Assembly (NCBI RefSeq): GCF_029407905.1
Contig: NC_073646.1
Location: 11,798,001 to 11,862,000 of the forward strand
From: Bubalus kerabau
Taxonomy: Eukaryota > Chordata > Mammalia > Artiodactyla > Bovidae
DNA length: 64,000 nt
Direction of reading: 5' to 3'
This document shows, piece after piece, positions 46,778 through 58,258 of the stretch (the stretch's first letter is position 1; every line of letters starts with the position of its first letter). The notes beneath the pieces are model-generated. The model saw nothing but the letters and a program-made list of their open reading frames with translations. It did no database searches and was not told where the DNA came from. The position numbers were made by a program, and so were the translations under genes.

Positions 46778-47329
46778 AATCCAGAGTGTCTGTCTGGTAC
46801 TTCACAACAATCTTGGGGTTGATATGATTAATCTCACTGATGGCCCTTAAAGTGACACTGACCTCTTTTCTCACCTTCAGATTACAGATATACATGTACC
46901 TTGCTCTGTGCCCCAGGAAGTGGACCTTGATGTGCTGGGTCACTGGGCTCCCCTGCCCCTAGCTTCTGGTGGGGCTTGGCCCCTTTTGGTCCAGTGGGAG
47001 CCTCAGGCAAAAGGAAGGCAAGGTCAGAGCATTCTTCCTCCAGCCCCTACCTGCTAGGCTGTGGGTTGTGCTCTCGTCCTGGGGGCCATGGCTCCTTGTG
47101 TGTCCACCTGTGTCCCAGTGGGTCTGGGAATCGCTTCCTCCCTCCCCGTCCAGGCCTGGAGGATTCTGGGGTGGGGGTTTCCACCATCACCAGCCCCTGT
47201 GTCCCTCCCCGTCCCTTCTTGGTTTCCCTTCTCCTCCTCTTCCCCTTGGTAGAGAGTCTCTTCATTAAGCCCCATGACCTCTGGCTTCGTGCCATGAGTT
47301 TCCTGCTCAGCTGTGACTGAAACACCAGG

Positions 47330-47560
47330 CCTGGTCTAGCTTCATGACTTTGCACTTGGTTATTCCCCCTCCAAGAAACGCTCTTTGCCCAGGTCTTGGC
47401 CTGGATGGGTCCTTCCCAGACTTGGCACCGACCGCTGTTACTGCTTGAGGGGCCTTGGCTGTCTGCCCTCTAAGTCACTCTATCTTAGTCCCAAGGCTTC
47501 CTTTCTTCACAGTACTTTGACCTTTAAATCATCTTTGACCTGGTTGACTGGCTTGCCTTG
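47330..47560 (+). mobile_element. L2 LINE fossil
   Basis: catgactttgcacttggtta, aagaaacgctctttgcccag and gtccttcccagacttgg follow L2 3' order, diverged. Confidence 0.55.
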
Positions 47561-47587
47561 TCCAGGGTGTCCTCCTAAGTGACCAGG

Positions 47588-48213
47588 AGTCAGCAAACAT
47601 TTTCTGTAAAGGACCAGAGATTGAATAGTTTCATCTTTGCGGGTCATAGGGTCTCTGTTGCAGCCACTGAAATCTGCTTTTATAGTAAGAAGGTGGTCAC
47701 AGATAAGACATGAATGAATGTGTGTGTCTGTGTTCCAATAACAGTTTATTTACAAAAACAGTGGAGCAGAAATCTGTGGTTGTTGCTGTTCAGTCTCTAA
47801 GTCGTGTCTGACCCTTTGTGAGCCCATGGACTGCAGCATGCAGACTTCACTGTGCTTCCTTATCTCCCGGAGTTTGCTCAAACTCATGTCCCTTGAGTCA
47901 GTGATGCCATCTAATCATCTCATCCTCTGTCACCCGTTCTCCTCTTGCCTTCAGTCTTTCCCAGCATCAGGGTCTTTTCCAATGAGTCGGCTCTGCATCA
48001 GGTGGCCAAAGTATTGGAGCTTCAGCATCAATCCTTCCAGTGAATATTCAGGGTTGATTTCCTTTAGGATTGACTGGTTTGATCTCCTTGCTGTCCAAGG
48101 GACTCTCAAGAAGATTTGTGGTGGGTAAATTTTATCTCAGTAAAGCTATTAAAGCAACAAAATAGGCAGCGCAGTGTATTCGGCCTGTGGGTCAGAGTTT
48201 GAGAACCCTGAAC
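47588..48213 (+). mobile_element. Nonautonomous hAT-type fossil split by BovB
   Basis: Left piece 47588-47781: aaacattttctgtaaaggac, ctttgcgggtcatagggtct and gtgttccaataacagtttat. Right piece about 48150-48213: aaaataggcagcgcagtgta, cggcctgtgggtcagagttt. This is the familiar mammalian element with 'ccaataaaactttatttac'. A second copy lies at 60135. Confidence 0.75.
47782..48115 (-). mobile_element. BovB LINE fragment inside a hAT fossil
   Basis: Antisense from gttgttgctgttcagtctct to ccaagggactctcaaga. Flanking gaaatctgtggttg and aagatttgtggtgg look like a diverged target-site duplication. Confidence 0.93.
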
Positions 48214-48330
48214 TAGACTGAGAACTCCGTGAGCATTAAGACCTTCCTGTCTTATTCATTTCGGGCCCCAGACTTTGGATGGGGCCTGTCCCATAGCAGG
48301 CGTGTAGTACATGGTCCCTGAACGCACACG
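48205..48330 (+). mobile_element. L2 LINE 3' fossil
   Basis: actgagaactccgtgagcat, taagaccttcctgtcttatt and tcccatagcaggcgtgtagt are the L2 3' landmarks. Confidence 0.65.
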
Positions 48331-49159
48331 TAGTGACCGCCCCTGTGTAGGTCGTTGTGCTGAGCAGAGGCAACAGTGGAAAAACAAGACGAAACCCCTT
48401 TGACCTTGCTGCCCTGGAGGACACGCAAGGGTGTGTTCGTCGTGCAGCGCAACTAGTGGTCCCGATGGATGGGAACGTGCCTGTGGGAGCTCACAGCTGA
48501 CTCGGCTCACCTGCTGGGAAGATCGGGAACTGGCCTTTAAGGGGAGCACCCTTGAGCTGCTTCGGGTTCTGGCACGTGGACAGGGGAGATATTAGGAAGG
48601 CAGGCTTTTCGAGAAGGGTGGGAGAAGTTCGGTATGTTTGAGGGACTGGACTCTGCAAACCCAGGGCAACACAGGACCCAGAGGAACTTCCTGGACAGGG
48701 GCCAGATCCTGGAGAGTCCTGCATGCTGTGCTTTGGGACTTGGTGGCCAGTGCCCTGTAGGCGGTGGAGGGCCTGCAGGGGGCTGAGCTGAAGAATTGTC
48801 AGCTGACACGTTGTCATCACGGGTGGTACAGAGGCTGGGCTGGGCTGGGGGCGCAGGTGGCAGCAGAAGACAGGCTGTCTAGAGTCTTTTTGCCTACAAG
48901 CAGGTCTTGGTCTGGGGTGGGCTCTTGAGAGGATATATAGTTCTTCAGGCTGATATTTTACCTTCAACCAGGACCACGGACTGTTCCTGCCTTGAACTTG
49001 GTGTGGGTGCGAATGGAAGGCAGGCTGATGCAGTGCTGTTTCTCAGGACTGATGGATGGCACTGTTGTTGGTGTGGGAAGATGCGTGGGGGGTGACGAGC
49101 AGGGCTCACGTCTCCACTTTCTAGCGGGGTAGGGTCGGGGGGAGGGACAGTCACAAGTA

Positions 49160-49330
49160 CTGTCGACCCTTGAACAACGCAGGTTTGAACCGCATGGGTA
49201 TTTTTCCGTAGTAAATACTATAGTACTGTGTGGTCCCTGGTTGGTGGACTCTGTAGACTCGAGGACTATACCAAGGGCCGACTTCAAGTTGTGTGCGAAT
49301 TAACCCTTGCGTTGGTCAAGGGTCAATTGT
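49160..49330. mobile_element. Tigger-like MITE, complete
   Basis: Terminal inverted repeats: left gacccttgaacaacgcaggt and, at the right, the complement of gacccttgaccaacgcaagg. TA dinucleotides flank both ends (49158-49159 and 49331-49332), as expected for Tc1/mariner-class insertion. No transposase. Confidence 0.85.
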
Positions 49331-49429
49331 TACTGAAAAATTTCCGAGAGTATGAGTACTGAGAAGACGGTAAAAAGTGGTGGATGTGAAGCAGGTGGGG
49401 GGACGTATGGGGGCAGCTGTTTCCCTAGT

Positions 49430-49790
49430 TGTTGTTGATCAGTTGCTCAGTCGTGTCTGACTCTTTGTGACCCCATGGACTGCAGAGGCCAGGCTTCCCT
49501 GTCCTTCACTGTCTCCTGGAGTTTGCTCAGTCTCATGTCCATTGAGTTGGTGATGCCATTCAACCATCTTACACTCTGCCACTCTCGTCTCCTCCTGCCC
49601 TCAATCTTTCCCAGCATCAGGGTCTTTTCCAATGAGTCAGTTCTTCGTATCAGGTGGCCAAAGTATTGGATCTTCAGCTTCAGCATCAGTCCTTTCAATG
49701 AATATTCAGGCCTGATTTCCTTGAGGATTGACTGGTTTGATCTCCTTGCAGTCCAAGAGATTCTCAAGAGTCTTCACCAGCACCACTCGG
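49430..49790 (-). mobile_element. BovB LINE fragment
   Basis: Antisense from gttgttgttgatcagttgct to gattctcaagagtcttcacc. A minus-strand frame of 106 codons (49447-49767) preserves the ORF2 C-terminus. Confidence 0.95.
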
Positions 49791-50065
49791 TGGGGGGGTC
49801 AGGGATGGAGGAGTTGGGATTGGAAAGTTGAGAAGGCACCAAATCTCCCATGACTGGGGCCAGATTGATCCCGATAGAGGGGATGCCCTGAGGTGAAGAT
49901 GAGTGTGGGGTGAGTAAGGGTTGCAGAGAAGGCCAGTGTGACTAGTGCAGAACCCTTGACGGGGAATGAGATAGAGAATTAGCCTGGTGATACTCATCAT
50001 GCAGGAGCCATAACAAGTCTGGGAAACAGAATTTCCAGTTAATTGAGATTTCTAGTGAATAGAAT

Positions 50066-50341
50066 TGGAGAAGGCAATGGCACCCCACTCCAGTACTGTT
50101 GCCTGGAAAATCCCATGGACAGAGGAGCCTGGTAGGCTGCAGTCCATGAGGTCGCTAAGAGTCCGACATGACTGAGCGACTTCACTTTCACTTTTCACTT
50201 TCATGCATTGGAGAAGGAAATGGCAACCCACTCCAGTGTTCTTGCCTGGAGAATCCGAGGGATGAGGAGCCTGATGGGCTGCTGTCTATGGGGTCGCACA
50301 GAGTCGGACATGACTGAAGCGACTTAGCAGCAGCAACAGCA
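50066..50341 (+). mobile_element. BovA2 SINE
   Basis: Dimer from ggagaaggcaatggcacccc to gcgacttagcagcagcaaca, linker with three CACTTT-type units. Confidence 0.96.
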
Positions 50342-50375
50342 TGCCACTTTAAGAGAACTGGTGCCCTAGTGAATT

Positions 50376-50578
50376 GGGCTGCTTCCCAGGTGGCGCTATA
50401 GAATCTGCCAATGCAGGAGACCTGGGCTCAATCCCTGGGTTGGGAAGATCTCCTGGAGAAGGAAATGCAGCCCACTCCAGTATTCTTGCCTGGAGAATCC
50501 CACGGACAGAGGAGCCTTGTGGGCTATAGTCCAGTGGATCACAGAGTCGTACACGACTTGGCAACTGAACAACAACAA
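50376..50578 (+). mobile_element. Bov-tA SINE
   Basis: Head gggctgcttcccaggtggcg, B-box gggctcaatccc, BovA body and end gcaactgaacaacaacaaac. Confidence 0.93.
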
Positions 50579-50699
50579 ACATAGTGACTTGTTATGTAGT
50601 GGGCGTTTATAAGACACACCTGGGAATCCTTGATGGTGCAGGTTCCAGGCTTTCAGAAGTTGAGCTGTTGCATTGCTCCTCCTGGCCCAGTGTTACAAC

Positions 50700-52330
50700 T
50701 TTGAGATTCAGTACTGTTTACGAGTGTGTTCCTTTTCAGTTGTTAATATTTTTTTAAAAAAAAACTTCTCACTTTGAAATGGGCTGGCATTCGAAAGCTG
50801 TGTGAGCAGTCTGAGCATTTGGCTTGTTTTTAATCCTGGAATTTTCTTATTTTGGGCAGTGAAATTCACATGGAGTGTGTTTATTCATGCTTCCTTGACT
50901 CACTTCTCCCACGACTGTTCTTGAATTTGCATCGCCACTGTATGAATGAATCAAGAATCTGTCAGGTTTGTTCTTTTGAGGAACAGATAAGGAGAGCTGG
51001 TCAGGACTTTCCAAGAGGCATTAGCTTCTTATTAAGTGGGAAATACATGGTTTTACATGGAAGCGAGTGTGAATAGAATAGGCCCATGTTTTTGCTTTGG
51101 AGTCATGATCACTCCGTCTGCCTTGCAAAATGTGCTTTTTCTGGGTAATTGTCCTAAAGCATAGAGTAGTTTGAATGACACTCCACCTGCAAACACCTTT
51201 TCCCTATCACACTGTGCTTTCTGGTTATCAGGTGGTGCGATAGGACTCGTCAAGCCACTCAGCTCTGAGTGGCGCGGAAAGTGGCTCTCATTTTTTTGTC
51301 TCAGGTTTCAGGTCAACTCGCTTCTGCTTAAGAAACAGCAAGAATAATCTGTGCAGTCAAAATTGTCGATCCTTTCGTTTCTCAGTGCTTATTCAGCTGA
51401 ACATTTTATAAGCCTACTTTACAGTCCTATTTTTATCATTCAAATATTAAAAATAAACTTTGATTCCCTGAGCACTTTTGGAGGGCATGTGTATCCTTTA
51501 GGGCTCTTGATGATAAGTGTCAGAAAATCCAATGCAGATTGACAGAAGCAGAAAGGTGATTCCGGAGCTCCCATGAGCCAGTTAGGTTTGGCTTCAGGCA
51601 CAGCTGGATCCAGGGTCCATTTCTGTTCTGTCTGGGCCTCCTTTGTAGAGAGTTTCCACTCTCCATGTTTTCCAAGCATGAGGTAGCCACAGCGGCTCCA
51701 GACCTCCTGTCTTTTCAGTGTTATGTCCAATGGGCAAGACAGAGTTTCTGGCCTCGGAGCAGTCAAACAGGAGACTCAGGCTTGACTCTGTGTGCCTCAT
51801 ATTGGGCCCAAACATATGTCCATCCCTGAGTCGGTCCCTGTTGCTGGGAAGAATGAAGGCCAGATTAGCCTGCTCTGAATTCTTCACCTACCCTCGGAGG
51901 TGAGGTGGGTGGAGGGATCTACTCCCAGGTGGGCATCCTGGGAGAAAACCAGGTGTGCAGTTGATGTTCCTGCTGAGAGCAAAGCAGGTGCTGCCCCCTG
52001 AGCTGTGTCCTGTCTGTGTGTATCCCCCCCGGTGCCCCACGGGAGCCCAGTGCAGCTCAGAAATGTCCTCAGAATCTGACTAGCTGTCCCTGAGAAGCTG
52101 CAGGTGAGGCTGTGTGCAAGCTGGCCAGAGAGGGCACTGCGGGGCAGGGCTGTGTTCCCAAGTTTGTAGAAAAGGATGGTCTCTCTTGTTACACAGATGA
52201 ATATTTTTATTTCCCTAATTACCTTTATTTGGCTAAGTTTTAGAAAATAGAACATAACCCGTCAAATCTGTGAGTTTTCATATTCCATTGTTTAGGACAA
52301 GGTGATGTAAGAAAGTGGGCCAATTAAAAA
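50700..52330. other. Repeat-poor block with enhancer-like words
   Basis: No transposon is recognisable over about 1.6 kb. Octamer-like tttgcat (near 50925), GATA-type agataagg (near 50986) and tgataagt, and many runs of AT-rich unique text. No coding exon seen. Confidence 0.3.
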
Positions 52331-52358
52331 AATATCGCAGAAACGTTAGCATGGGTTC

Positions 52359-52437
52359 CGTTGTTGTTGTTCAGTCACCCACTCACGTCTGATTCTTCGT
52401 GACCCCATGGACGGCAGCACTCCAGGCCTCCCTGCGG
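52359..52437 (-). mobile_element. BovB LINE, very short 3' fragment
   Basis: gttgttgttgttcagtcacc to cactccaggcctccctgc, a heavily 5'-truncated insertion. Confidence 0.88.
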
Positions 52438-52494
52438 TAAAAAGCTTGAGAGTGACTGCTGCGTGCGGGCCTGGCCCAGGGACAGGTAAGGGGG

Positions 52495-52710
52495 TGGGTG
52501 TTGAGGCCCCCGGCTCTGCGCACGTGGGCTGTGTGACCCTGGACTTCTCGCCTCCTCTCTCTGGGCCAGTCCCCCTGTGAAGTGGGGCCTCCTTGGAGGG
52601 TGGTTGGGAGGATTATATGACGTGCTTAGGACAGTGCTGAACACGTGGTGCAAGTTTAGTCTGTACTGGGTATCAGGAGTGGTAGTACTCATCGTACCAG
52701 TACTACCGCT
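52495..52710 (+). mobile_element. MIR SINE fossil
   Basis: gggctgtgtgaccctggact, tgaagtggggcctccttgga, ggttgggaggattatatgac and ggacagtgctgaacacgtgg. Its end contains a 9-bp inverted repeat (ggtagtact / agtactacc at 52681-52707). Confidence 0.75.
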
Positions 52711-53084
52711 AGTAGTGGTAGAGACGTGCCTCAGGGTTAAACGTGTGGTTTGGACGGTCAGTGAAGTAGGTCCATTGGTTCATTACAGAGCTGTGTTCAC
52801 TGAGCCTCTGTCCTGTGCCGGCTGTGGGGCTGAGCAGGCAGGGCTCCAGCGCCTGCGGTCGAGGAGGGGGCCTCGTTTTGGTCGGACCCGATTGTGTCCT
52901 TTGGGTCATTTCCTCATCACATCCTTTCACCACCTGCTTCTCAGGTGCTGCTCTTTGTTGGCGGAGCAGGTGGGGGGCAAATTGTAAATCCACAGCTCCT
53001 GGAAAGTGTGAAAACCCTATGTGTTTTTCCTCCCTTTGAGGTTCTCTGTTTAAGAACTGCCACCAGCCGCTTCACACGTTAGAG

Positions 53085-53105
53085 TGTGTGTGTGTGTGTG
53101 TGTGT
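53085..53105. repeat. (GT)n microsatellite
   Basis: About ten GT units. Confidence 0.92.
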
Positions 53106-53620
53106 TTAAAATCAGTGGAACATGATACAATTTTTAAAAAATGATTGCAGAGAATCCCTGGTCTAACCTAATGCTGTGAATTTAATAACTGTAATTACTG
53201 GTCTGCCTGGACTATGTTAATTTCGCAAAACAATATTAACTTTGGACTGCTGCATGGACCTCCCCTTAGAGGGGTCTGCCAGCGGTAAGTGATGGTGGTC
53301 AGCCAGGGACATTCTATCTCGACTGCCCACGTGGCTCATTAGCTCAATGCCCGTCTCGTTTGTGTCCAGAGGAATGTTTGACTTCATGGGGGACCCTGTA
53401 ACAAAGTCTTAGCTTTGCTGGCTGAACCAGGAAAACTGACTTCCTGGCCAGCTCTCAGCAGGTGAGGTCCTTGGCCTCATTTGGAAATGGAAGTGCTGTG
53501 TCATTTTTTTCCCTGCCTGTTGAGGAATCTGAGTTCAGTGACCCATGACTGTACCAGGTGGTTGGCTGACTCAGAGCTGGAGTCACCCCAATGGTCTTTG
53601 TCTGAGCTCTGCCAGGGAAG

Positions 53621-53711
53621 CAGGTGGGTCAGCTGAGAGAGGTGACTGGCGGGCCACCTGTCTGGCCATCCAGTCTGGCCAGACAATCACCTCTCTCAGC
53701 TGACCTGCCTG
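53621..53711 (+). other. 91-nt strong hairpin (two-stem inverted repeat)
   Basis: The arm ggtcagctgagagaggtga (53627-53645) is perfectly complementary to 53687-53705. Six further outward pairs, two of them G.U in RNA, extend the stem to 25 pairs. After a 13/1-nt asymmetric bulge an inner 10-bp stem, tgtctggcca (53659-53668) with tggccagaca (53676-53685), closes a 7-nt loop. It matches no transposon I recognise. In SNX29 pre-mRNA it would form a long hairpin of pre-miRNA-like size, though transcription and processing are unknown. Confidence 0.85.
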
Positions 53712-53949
53712 GAGCCTCTGTGTGCCCCAGAAGAGTGCTTGGAATCTCTCATAGCTCACCTGTCAGGATTGGCTTCCTCCTCCTCCTCCTCATTAATATG
53801 GTCACCGTCTGGGCAGCCGCCACTGACCAAGTGCCTAGGGTTGGGAGATGCAGTCACTGATTCTCTTATCACCACCATCATTAATTATGACTTTAATGAT
53901 TATGACAGTTCACATACACTGAGTGCTTACTTTGTTCCAGCTCTTGTTT

Positions 53950-54347
53950 TGCTGTTGTTGTTCAGTTGCTCAGTCGTGTCTGACTCTTTGTGACCCCACG
54001 GTCTGCATCACAGCAGGCTTCCCTGTCCATCACCAACTCCCGGAGTTTGCTCAAACTTACGTCTGTTGAGTCCATGATGCCACCCAACATCGCAGTCTCT
54101 GTCGCCCCTTCTCCTCCTGCCCTCAATCTTTCCCAGCATCAGGGTCTTTTCCAGTGAGCCATCTCTTTGCATCAGGTGGCCAAGGTATTGGAGCTTCAGC
54201 TTCAGCATCAGTCCTTCCAATGAATAGTCAGGGTTGATTTACTTTAGGATTGACTAGTTTCATCTCCTTCTGTCTAAGGGACTCTCAAGAGTCTTCTCCA
54301 GTGTCACAGTTTGAAAGCATCAGTTTCTCAGTGCTCAGCTGTCTTTA
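53950..54347 (-). mobile_element. BovB LINE fragment
   Basis: Antisense from gttgttgttcagttgctcag to gtgctcagctgtctttatgc. Confidence 0.94.
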
Positions 54348-54500
54348 TGCCCATTGTTTAATCTTCCGAAAGCCCTGTCTGATTGGACACAGGAGACCTT
54401 GGCACAAAGAGGTTAGGCCACTTGTCCTTGCAGGGGAGCAACCTGGCCAGGATTCAAATTCACATAGTGTGACTCGACAGCTTAAGTTGTCAACTGGCCT
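54348..54500 (-). mobile_element. MIR SINE fossil
   Basis: ggcacaaagaggttaggcca, cttgtccttgcaggggagca and ggccaggattcaaattcaca, antisense MIR order. Directly abuts the BovB. Confidence 0.65.
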
Positions 54501-55867
54501 GTGGGCCCACCATCCATTTTTGTAAATCATGTGTTGCCTGTAACTCAGCCATGGCCACCCGTTTACCTGCTCACTCACAAACGGTCTCTGGTGGTTTTGC
54601 ATTACAGCAGCAGAATTGAGTGGTTGTAACACACACCTCTGCCCTTTCCTGAAAATGTTTGCCAGCGCCTGCTCTGAGCCCAAGCTCTAAGCCACTAAGC
54701 CTCGCTGAAACTCGCAAAGAAAACTAAAAGTGCAGAGTTCGCGCCACGTGCCAGGCGCTGGGAGACGGTGATGAATCAGTGGACATGTGTCACCTTCTGG
54801 TGGCGGCAGGTGGTAGCTAGGTACTTACCTTATTCATAAATGTGTGTTTATAAACAGAACTATCTGAAAGGAAAGCGTAGGCTGTGTGAAAGCAGGAAAG
54901 AGGCTCTCAGTGCTGGAACACACTTGGTAGAGGGCAGGGGTCAAGGAGGATTCTCTCGTGGGGTCTTCAAGCTGACAAAGTTTGAGGGAGGAACCCTCAG
55001 GGAGAAACAACAGGAAGTGCAAAGGCCCGGGGGTAAGCAGCAGGGTGTGGGAGAGGACCCTGCTTTGGAAGGTCTCCTTCCAAACGAGGATACCCAGGCT
55101 CAGAAGCTGAAGGGATCCTGCTCTAGGTCACATGGCAAGGTGAAAAGTCATGCAGAGAACCGAACCTACCTTTGATTCTCCACCCACATTGTTCCTCCTG
55201 TTCTCTTCCTCTGCTTGCAGTGTCTGTCCCCTTACATGCAGCGTCCCAGTTGGAACCATCTTCTCATAATGGGACAGGCCCCTGGGGCCCCGGGATGCAG
55301 CCTGGACCCGGGCAGACAGTAGCACTGATGAGCCTGGGGTACCTTTGGAGCCTGCCCTACTTTGCCTTCCTGGTTTCCTCCTTGAGAGCTGCTGCTTTTT
55401 ATCCCTCATCACAGGGAAGCAATTGGAGTACCTTCCCCAGTTCCCTTTGCTGCTTGAATGTTTTAATGATAACATCTTGAGTTATTATTAGATGGTTACA
55501 TAAATTCCTATCCGTTCACTTTCTTAGCGTGCCCTCTGAAGTGATCCTTTAGGAGATAAAAGAAAGTCATAGGAGGAAGGTGTGAGTGAAAGTTGACTTG
55601 CATTCCCTTTGCCCCGAATCGTCAAGGGCTGAGTGGTTGGCACTTGGGGGTCAGGTGGGGAGGGGGCTGTCCCACTTCTGAACAGGACCCGTGGGGAGGA
55701 CAGTCCTGCGATAGGGTTTCCCTCCTGAAGATCATGGCCATAACTGAAGGATGGCTCTGGAGGTGACCTCAGAACTTCACCTCAGCTCCTGCTAAGAGCA
55801 GGCTTGATAAAACAGAGTGTATGCGGGGCAGGGGGATTCGTTTTAAACATGTCCCCAGGATATTAGT

Positions 55868-56345
55868 TGTGTTGTTATTGTTTTTCAGTCGCTCAGTCGT
55901 GTCCGACTCTTTGCCACCCCATGGACTGCAGCATGTCAGGCCTCCCTGTCCTTCACCATCTCCCGGAGTTTGCTCAAACTCATGTCCATCGAGTCCGTGA
56001 TGCCATCCAACCATCTCATCCTCTGTTCTCCTCCTCCTCTCCTCCTGCATCAATCTTTCCCAGCATCAGGGTCTTTTCCAGTGAGTTGATTCTTTGCCTC
56101 AGGTGACCAAAGTATTGGAGCTTCAGCTTCAGCATCAGTCCTTCCAATGAGTATTCAGGGTTGATTTTCTTTAGGATTGGCTGGTTTGATCTCCTTACTG
56201 TCCAGAGGGCTCTCAGGAGTCTTCTCCAACACCACAGTTCTTTGGTGCTCAGCCTTCTTTATAGTCCAACTCTCAAATCCATACACGACTACTGGAAAAA
56301 CCATAGCTTTGACTATACGGGCCTTTGTCAGCAAAGTAATGGTAT
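55868..56345 (-). mobile_element. BovB LINE fragment
   Basis: Antisense from gttgttattgtttttcagtc to cctttgtcagcaaagtaatg. It has a deletion in the acagttcaaaagcatcaatt part. Confidence 0.94.
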
Positions 56346-57754
56346 TCATTTTTAAAATATGCGAGCGTCCCTTGCACGCGGGCACTGGAATAAAACAGAA
56401 AAGATGATAGAGGTTTGGGCCTGTGTGTACTTGTGTGCAGGTACGTGCTTGTGTGTGAGTGTGTCTTTGTGTGCGTGTACACCCACCTGCTTTTTATCAG
56501 CAAGGGAGGTCTTTTTGGGCACATGAGCCGTAGGAATCATGCCCGGATGCCAGAGAGCTGGTGGCGCATCCCAGCAGCTGCTCATGGTTCAGTCCAGTGT
56601 GTACGAGGCCTCTGTCCTCAGAGAGGACTGCACTGCTGTGGGGGAGAAAGGCTGGGGTGACCTCAGGCTGTGGGCAGGGGCCAGTGAGGAGAGGGTGGGC
56701 AGAGACCCAGGCGGTCAGGGGGGCTGTCCCTGAGGGCTGCTGTGAGGGTGGAGAAGGGCACCCCCAGGCAAGTTTAGGAGGTGGGCTCCAGGAGGCGGGT
56801 TGGTTACAAAGTGGGAACTTGGAGGCTGATGTTTTGGTCTCTGTTGAAGGCGTGTGTGCACGTCAGGGTATGTGTGCGTGTGTGTGTTGATGGTGACCCC
56901 AGCTGAGGACTCAACTCGTTGCAGCACCCTGACACATCCAGGAGCATTGATTCCAGGTAGACGGTGGTAGGGTTTATTCATGGCTCAGGAGCTCTGGAGA
57001 ATCGTGGCTGGTGCTTTACGGGTCTTGGGGAAGTGATGTGATTTTATATCTTAGGTTACCCTGTCAGCTTGGAGGAGGGTTGGGGAGACCTTCCACGAGG
57101 GCCAGGGGTGCCCCTGGTGGTCTGTAATTCCTTCTCCAGCTCCTGATGGACCCAGAGGAGGGTGCTGACCCTCCTCCCTGGTTGGCAGTGGCTCCCGGGT
57201 GGACCACCTGAGGGGTCCTGCAGAATCATGCCGCTCCTGTGGTTAACTGGGGGTTTCACACAGCTGCCCGCCCTGTCTTCACGTGATAACCGAGGGCACC
57301 GAATTGAACCCAGCTCTGGGGTTGGCTGTTGCATAAACCTCTCAAAAAGGCTGAAATTTATACAAAAGGAGGGAAAGTCATTCACAGTCACTTCCGTCTT
57401 GTGATTAGCCCATGTCGGATAGCAGGGAAGGTCCACTCTGGGTGTGTCTTCCTCGGAGCTTGAGTTTGTCAGGTGGGGTCCGTGGTCTCTCTCATCTTGA
57501 GCCTGTGCTGTCTCAGAGGGACTGCTGAGGGCAGGGGGATCACCCACTCCCCTCTGGCTGGTGCTCGTGGTTGTCAGTCTTCACAGAGGAGAGTGTGGTT
57601 CAGGACAGTAGCCCTCCTGTAGTCTGTGGGTGTTCTCTCTAAGCATGGTGACCGTAGGGGAAGCTGTATGTGTGAGGATTCTGGGTTGCAAATCAAAGGA
57701 TCCCAGCTCAGATGAGTTTGTATAAAACAAACAAAACCCAAACCCAAGGAATCT

Positions 57755-57972
57755 GTGGGTGGTTTGTGGTTTAGTCGCTACGTCGTGCCTGACTTTTGCG
57801 ACCCCATGGACTGTAGCCTGCCAGGCTCCTCTGTCCATGGGATTCTCCAGGCAAGAACACTGGAGTGGGTTGCCTTTTCCTTCTCTTAGGGATCTTCCTG
57901 ACCCAGGAATTGAGCCTAGGTCTCCTGCGCTGCAGGCAGATTCTTTACCAACTAAGCTACAAGGGAAGCCCA
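57755..57972 (-). mobile_element. Bov-tA SINE
   Basis: Antisense from tttgtggtttagtcgctacg to ctttaccaactaagctacaa. Abuts the mariner MITE that starts 13 bases later. Confidence 0.92.
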
Positions 57973-57984
57973 TAGGAATCTATA

Positions 57985-58258
57985 GGATTGGCCAAAAAGT
58001 TTATTCAGGTTTTTTTGTACTCTCTGAAATGGGGACATCCAGTCCACTGGTTAAGGCTTTGCCTTCCAGTGTAGAGTGTGTGGGTTTGATCCCTGGTCAG
58101 GGAGGGCCTGACCTGGTAGGCCAAAAAAAACCCCCCAAAACATAAAAACAGAAGCAATATAGTAACAAACTCAATAAAGACTTTAAAAAATGGTCCACAT
58201 GAACAAAGTATCTTAAAAAAAGCTTATGGAAAAATCTGAATGAACTTTTTGGCCAATC
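57985..58258. mobile_element. Mariner-type MITE with inserted SINE
   Basis: Terminal inverted repeats ggattggccaaaaagttt (left) and, at the right, the complement of gattggccaaaaagttcatt. TA flanks on both sides (57983-57984, 58259-58260). The middle is occupied by a CHR-type SINE. Confidence 0.88.
58027..58200 (+). mobile_element. CHR-type SINE nested in the mariner MITE
   Basis: ccagtccactggttaaggct, B-box gggtttgatccctgg, A-rich ggccaaaaaaaa and tail words agaagcaatatagtaacaaa, ctcaataaagactttaaaaa. The only sense-orientation CHR copy recognised here. Confidence 0.85.

Noticed and set aside
5333..58200. tRNA genes at the SINE heads
   Set aside because: The A/B-box-like words belong to the tRNA-derived heads of Bov-tA and CHR SINEs. 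No full cloverleaf with an intact anticodon stem was found.
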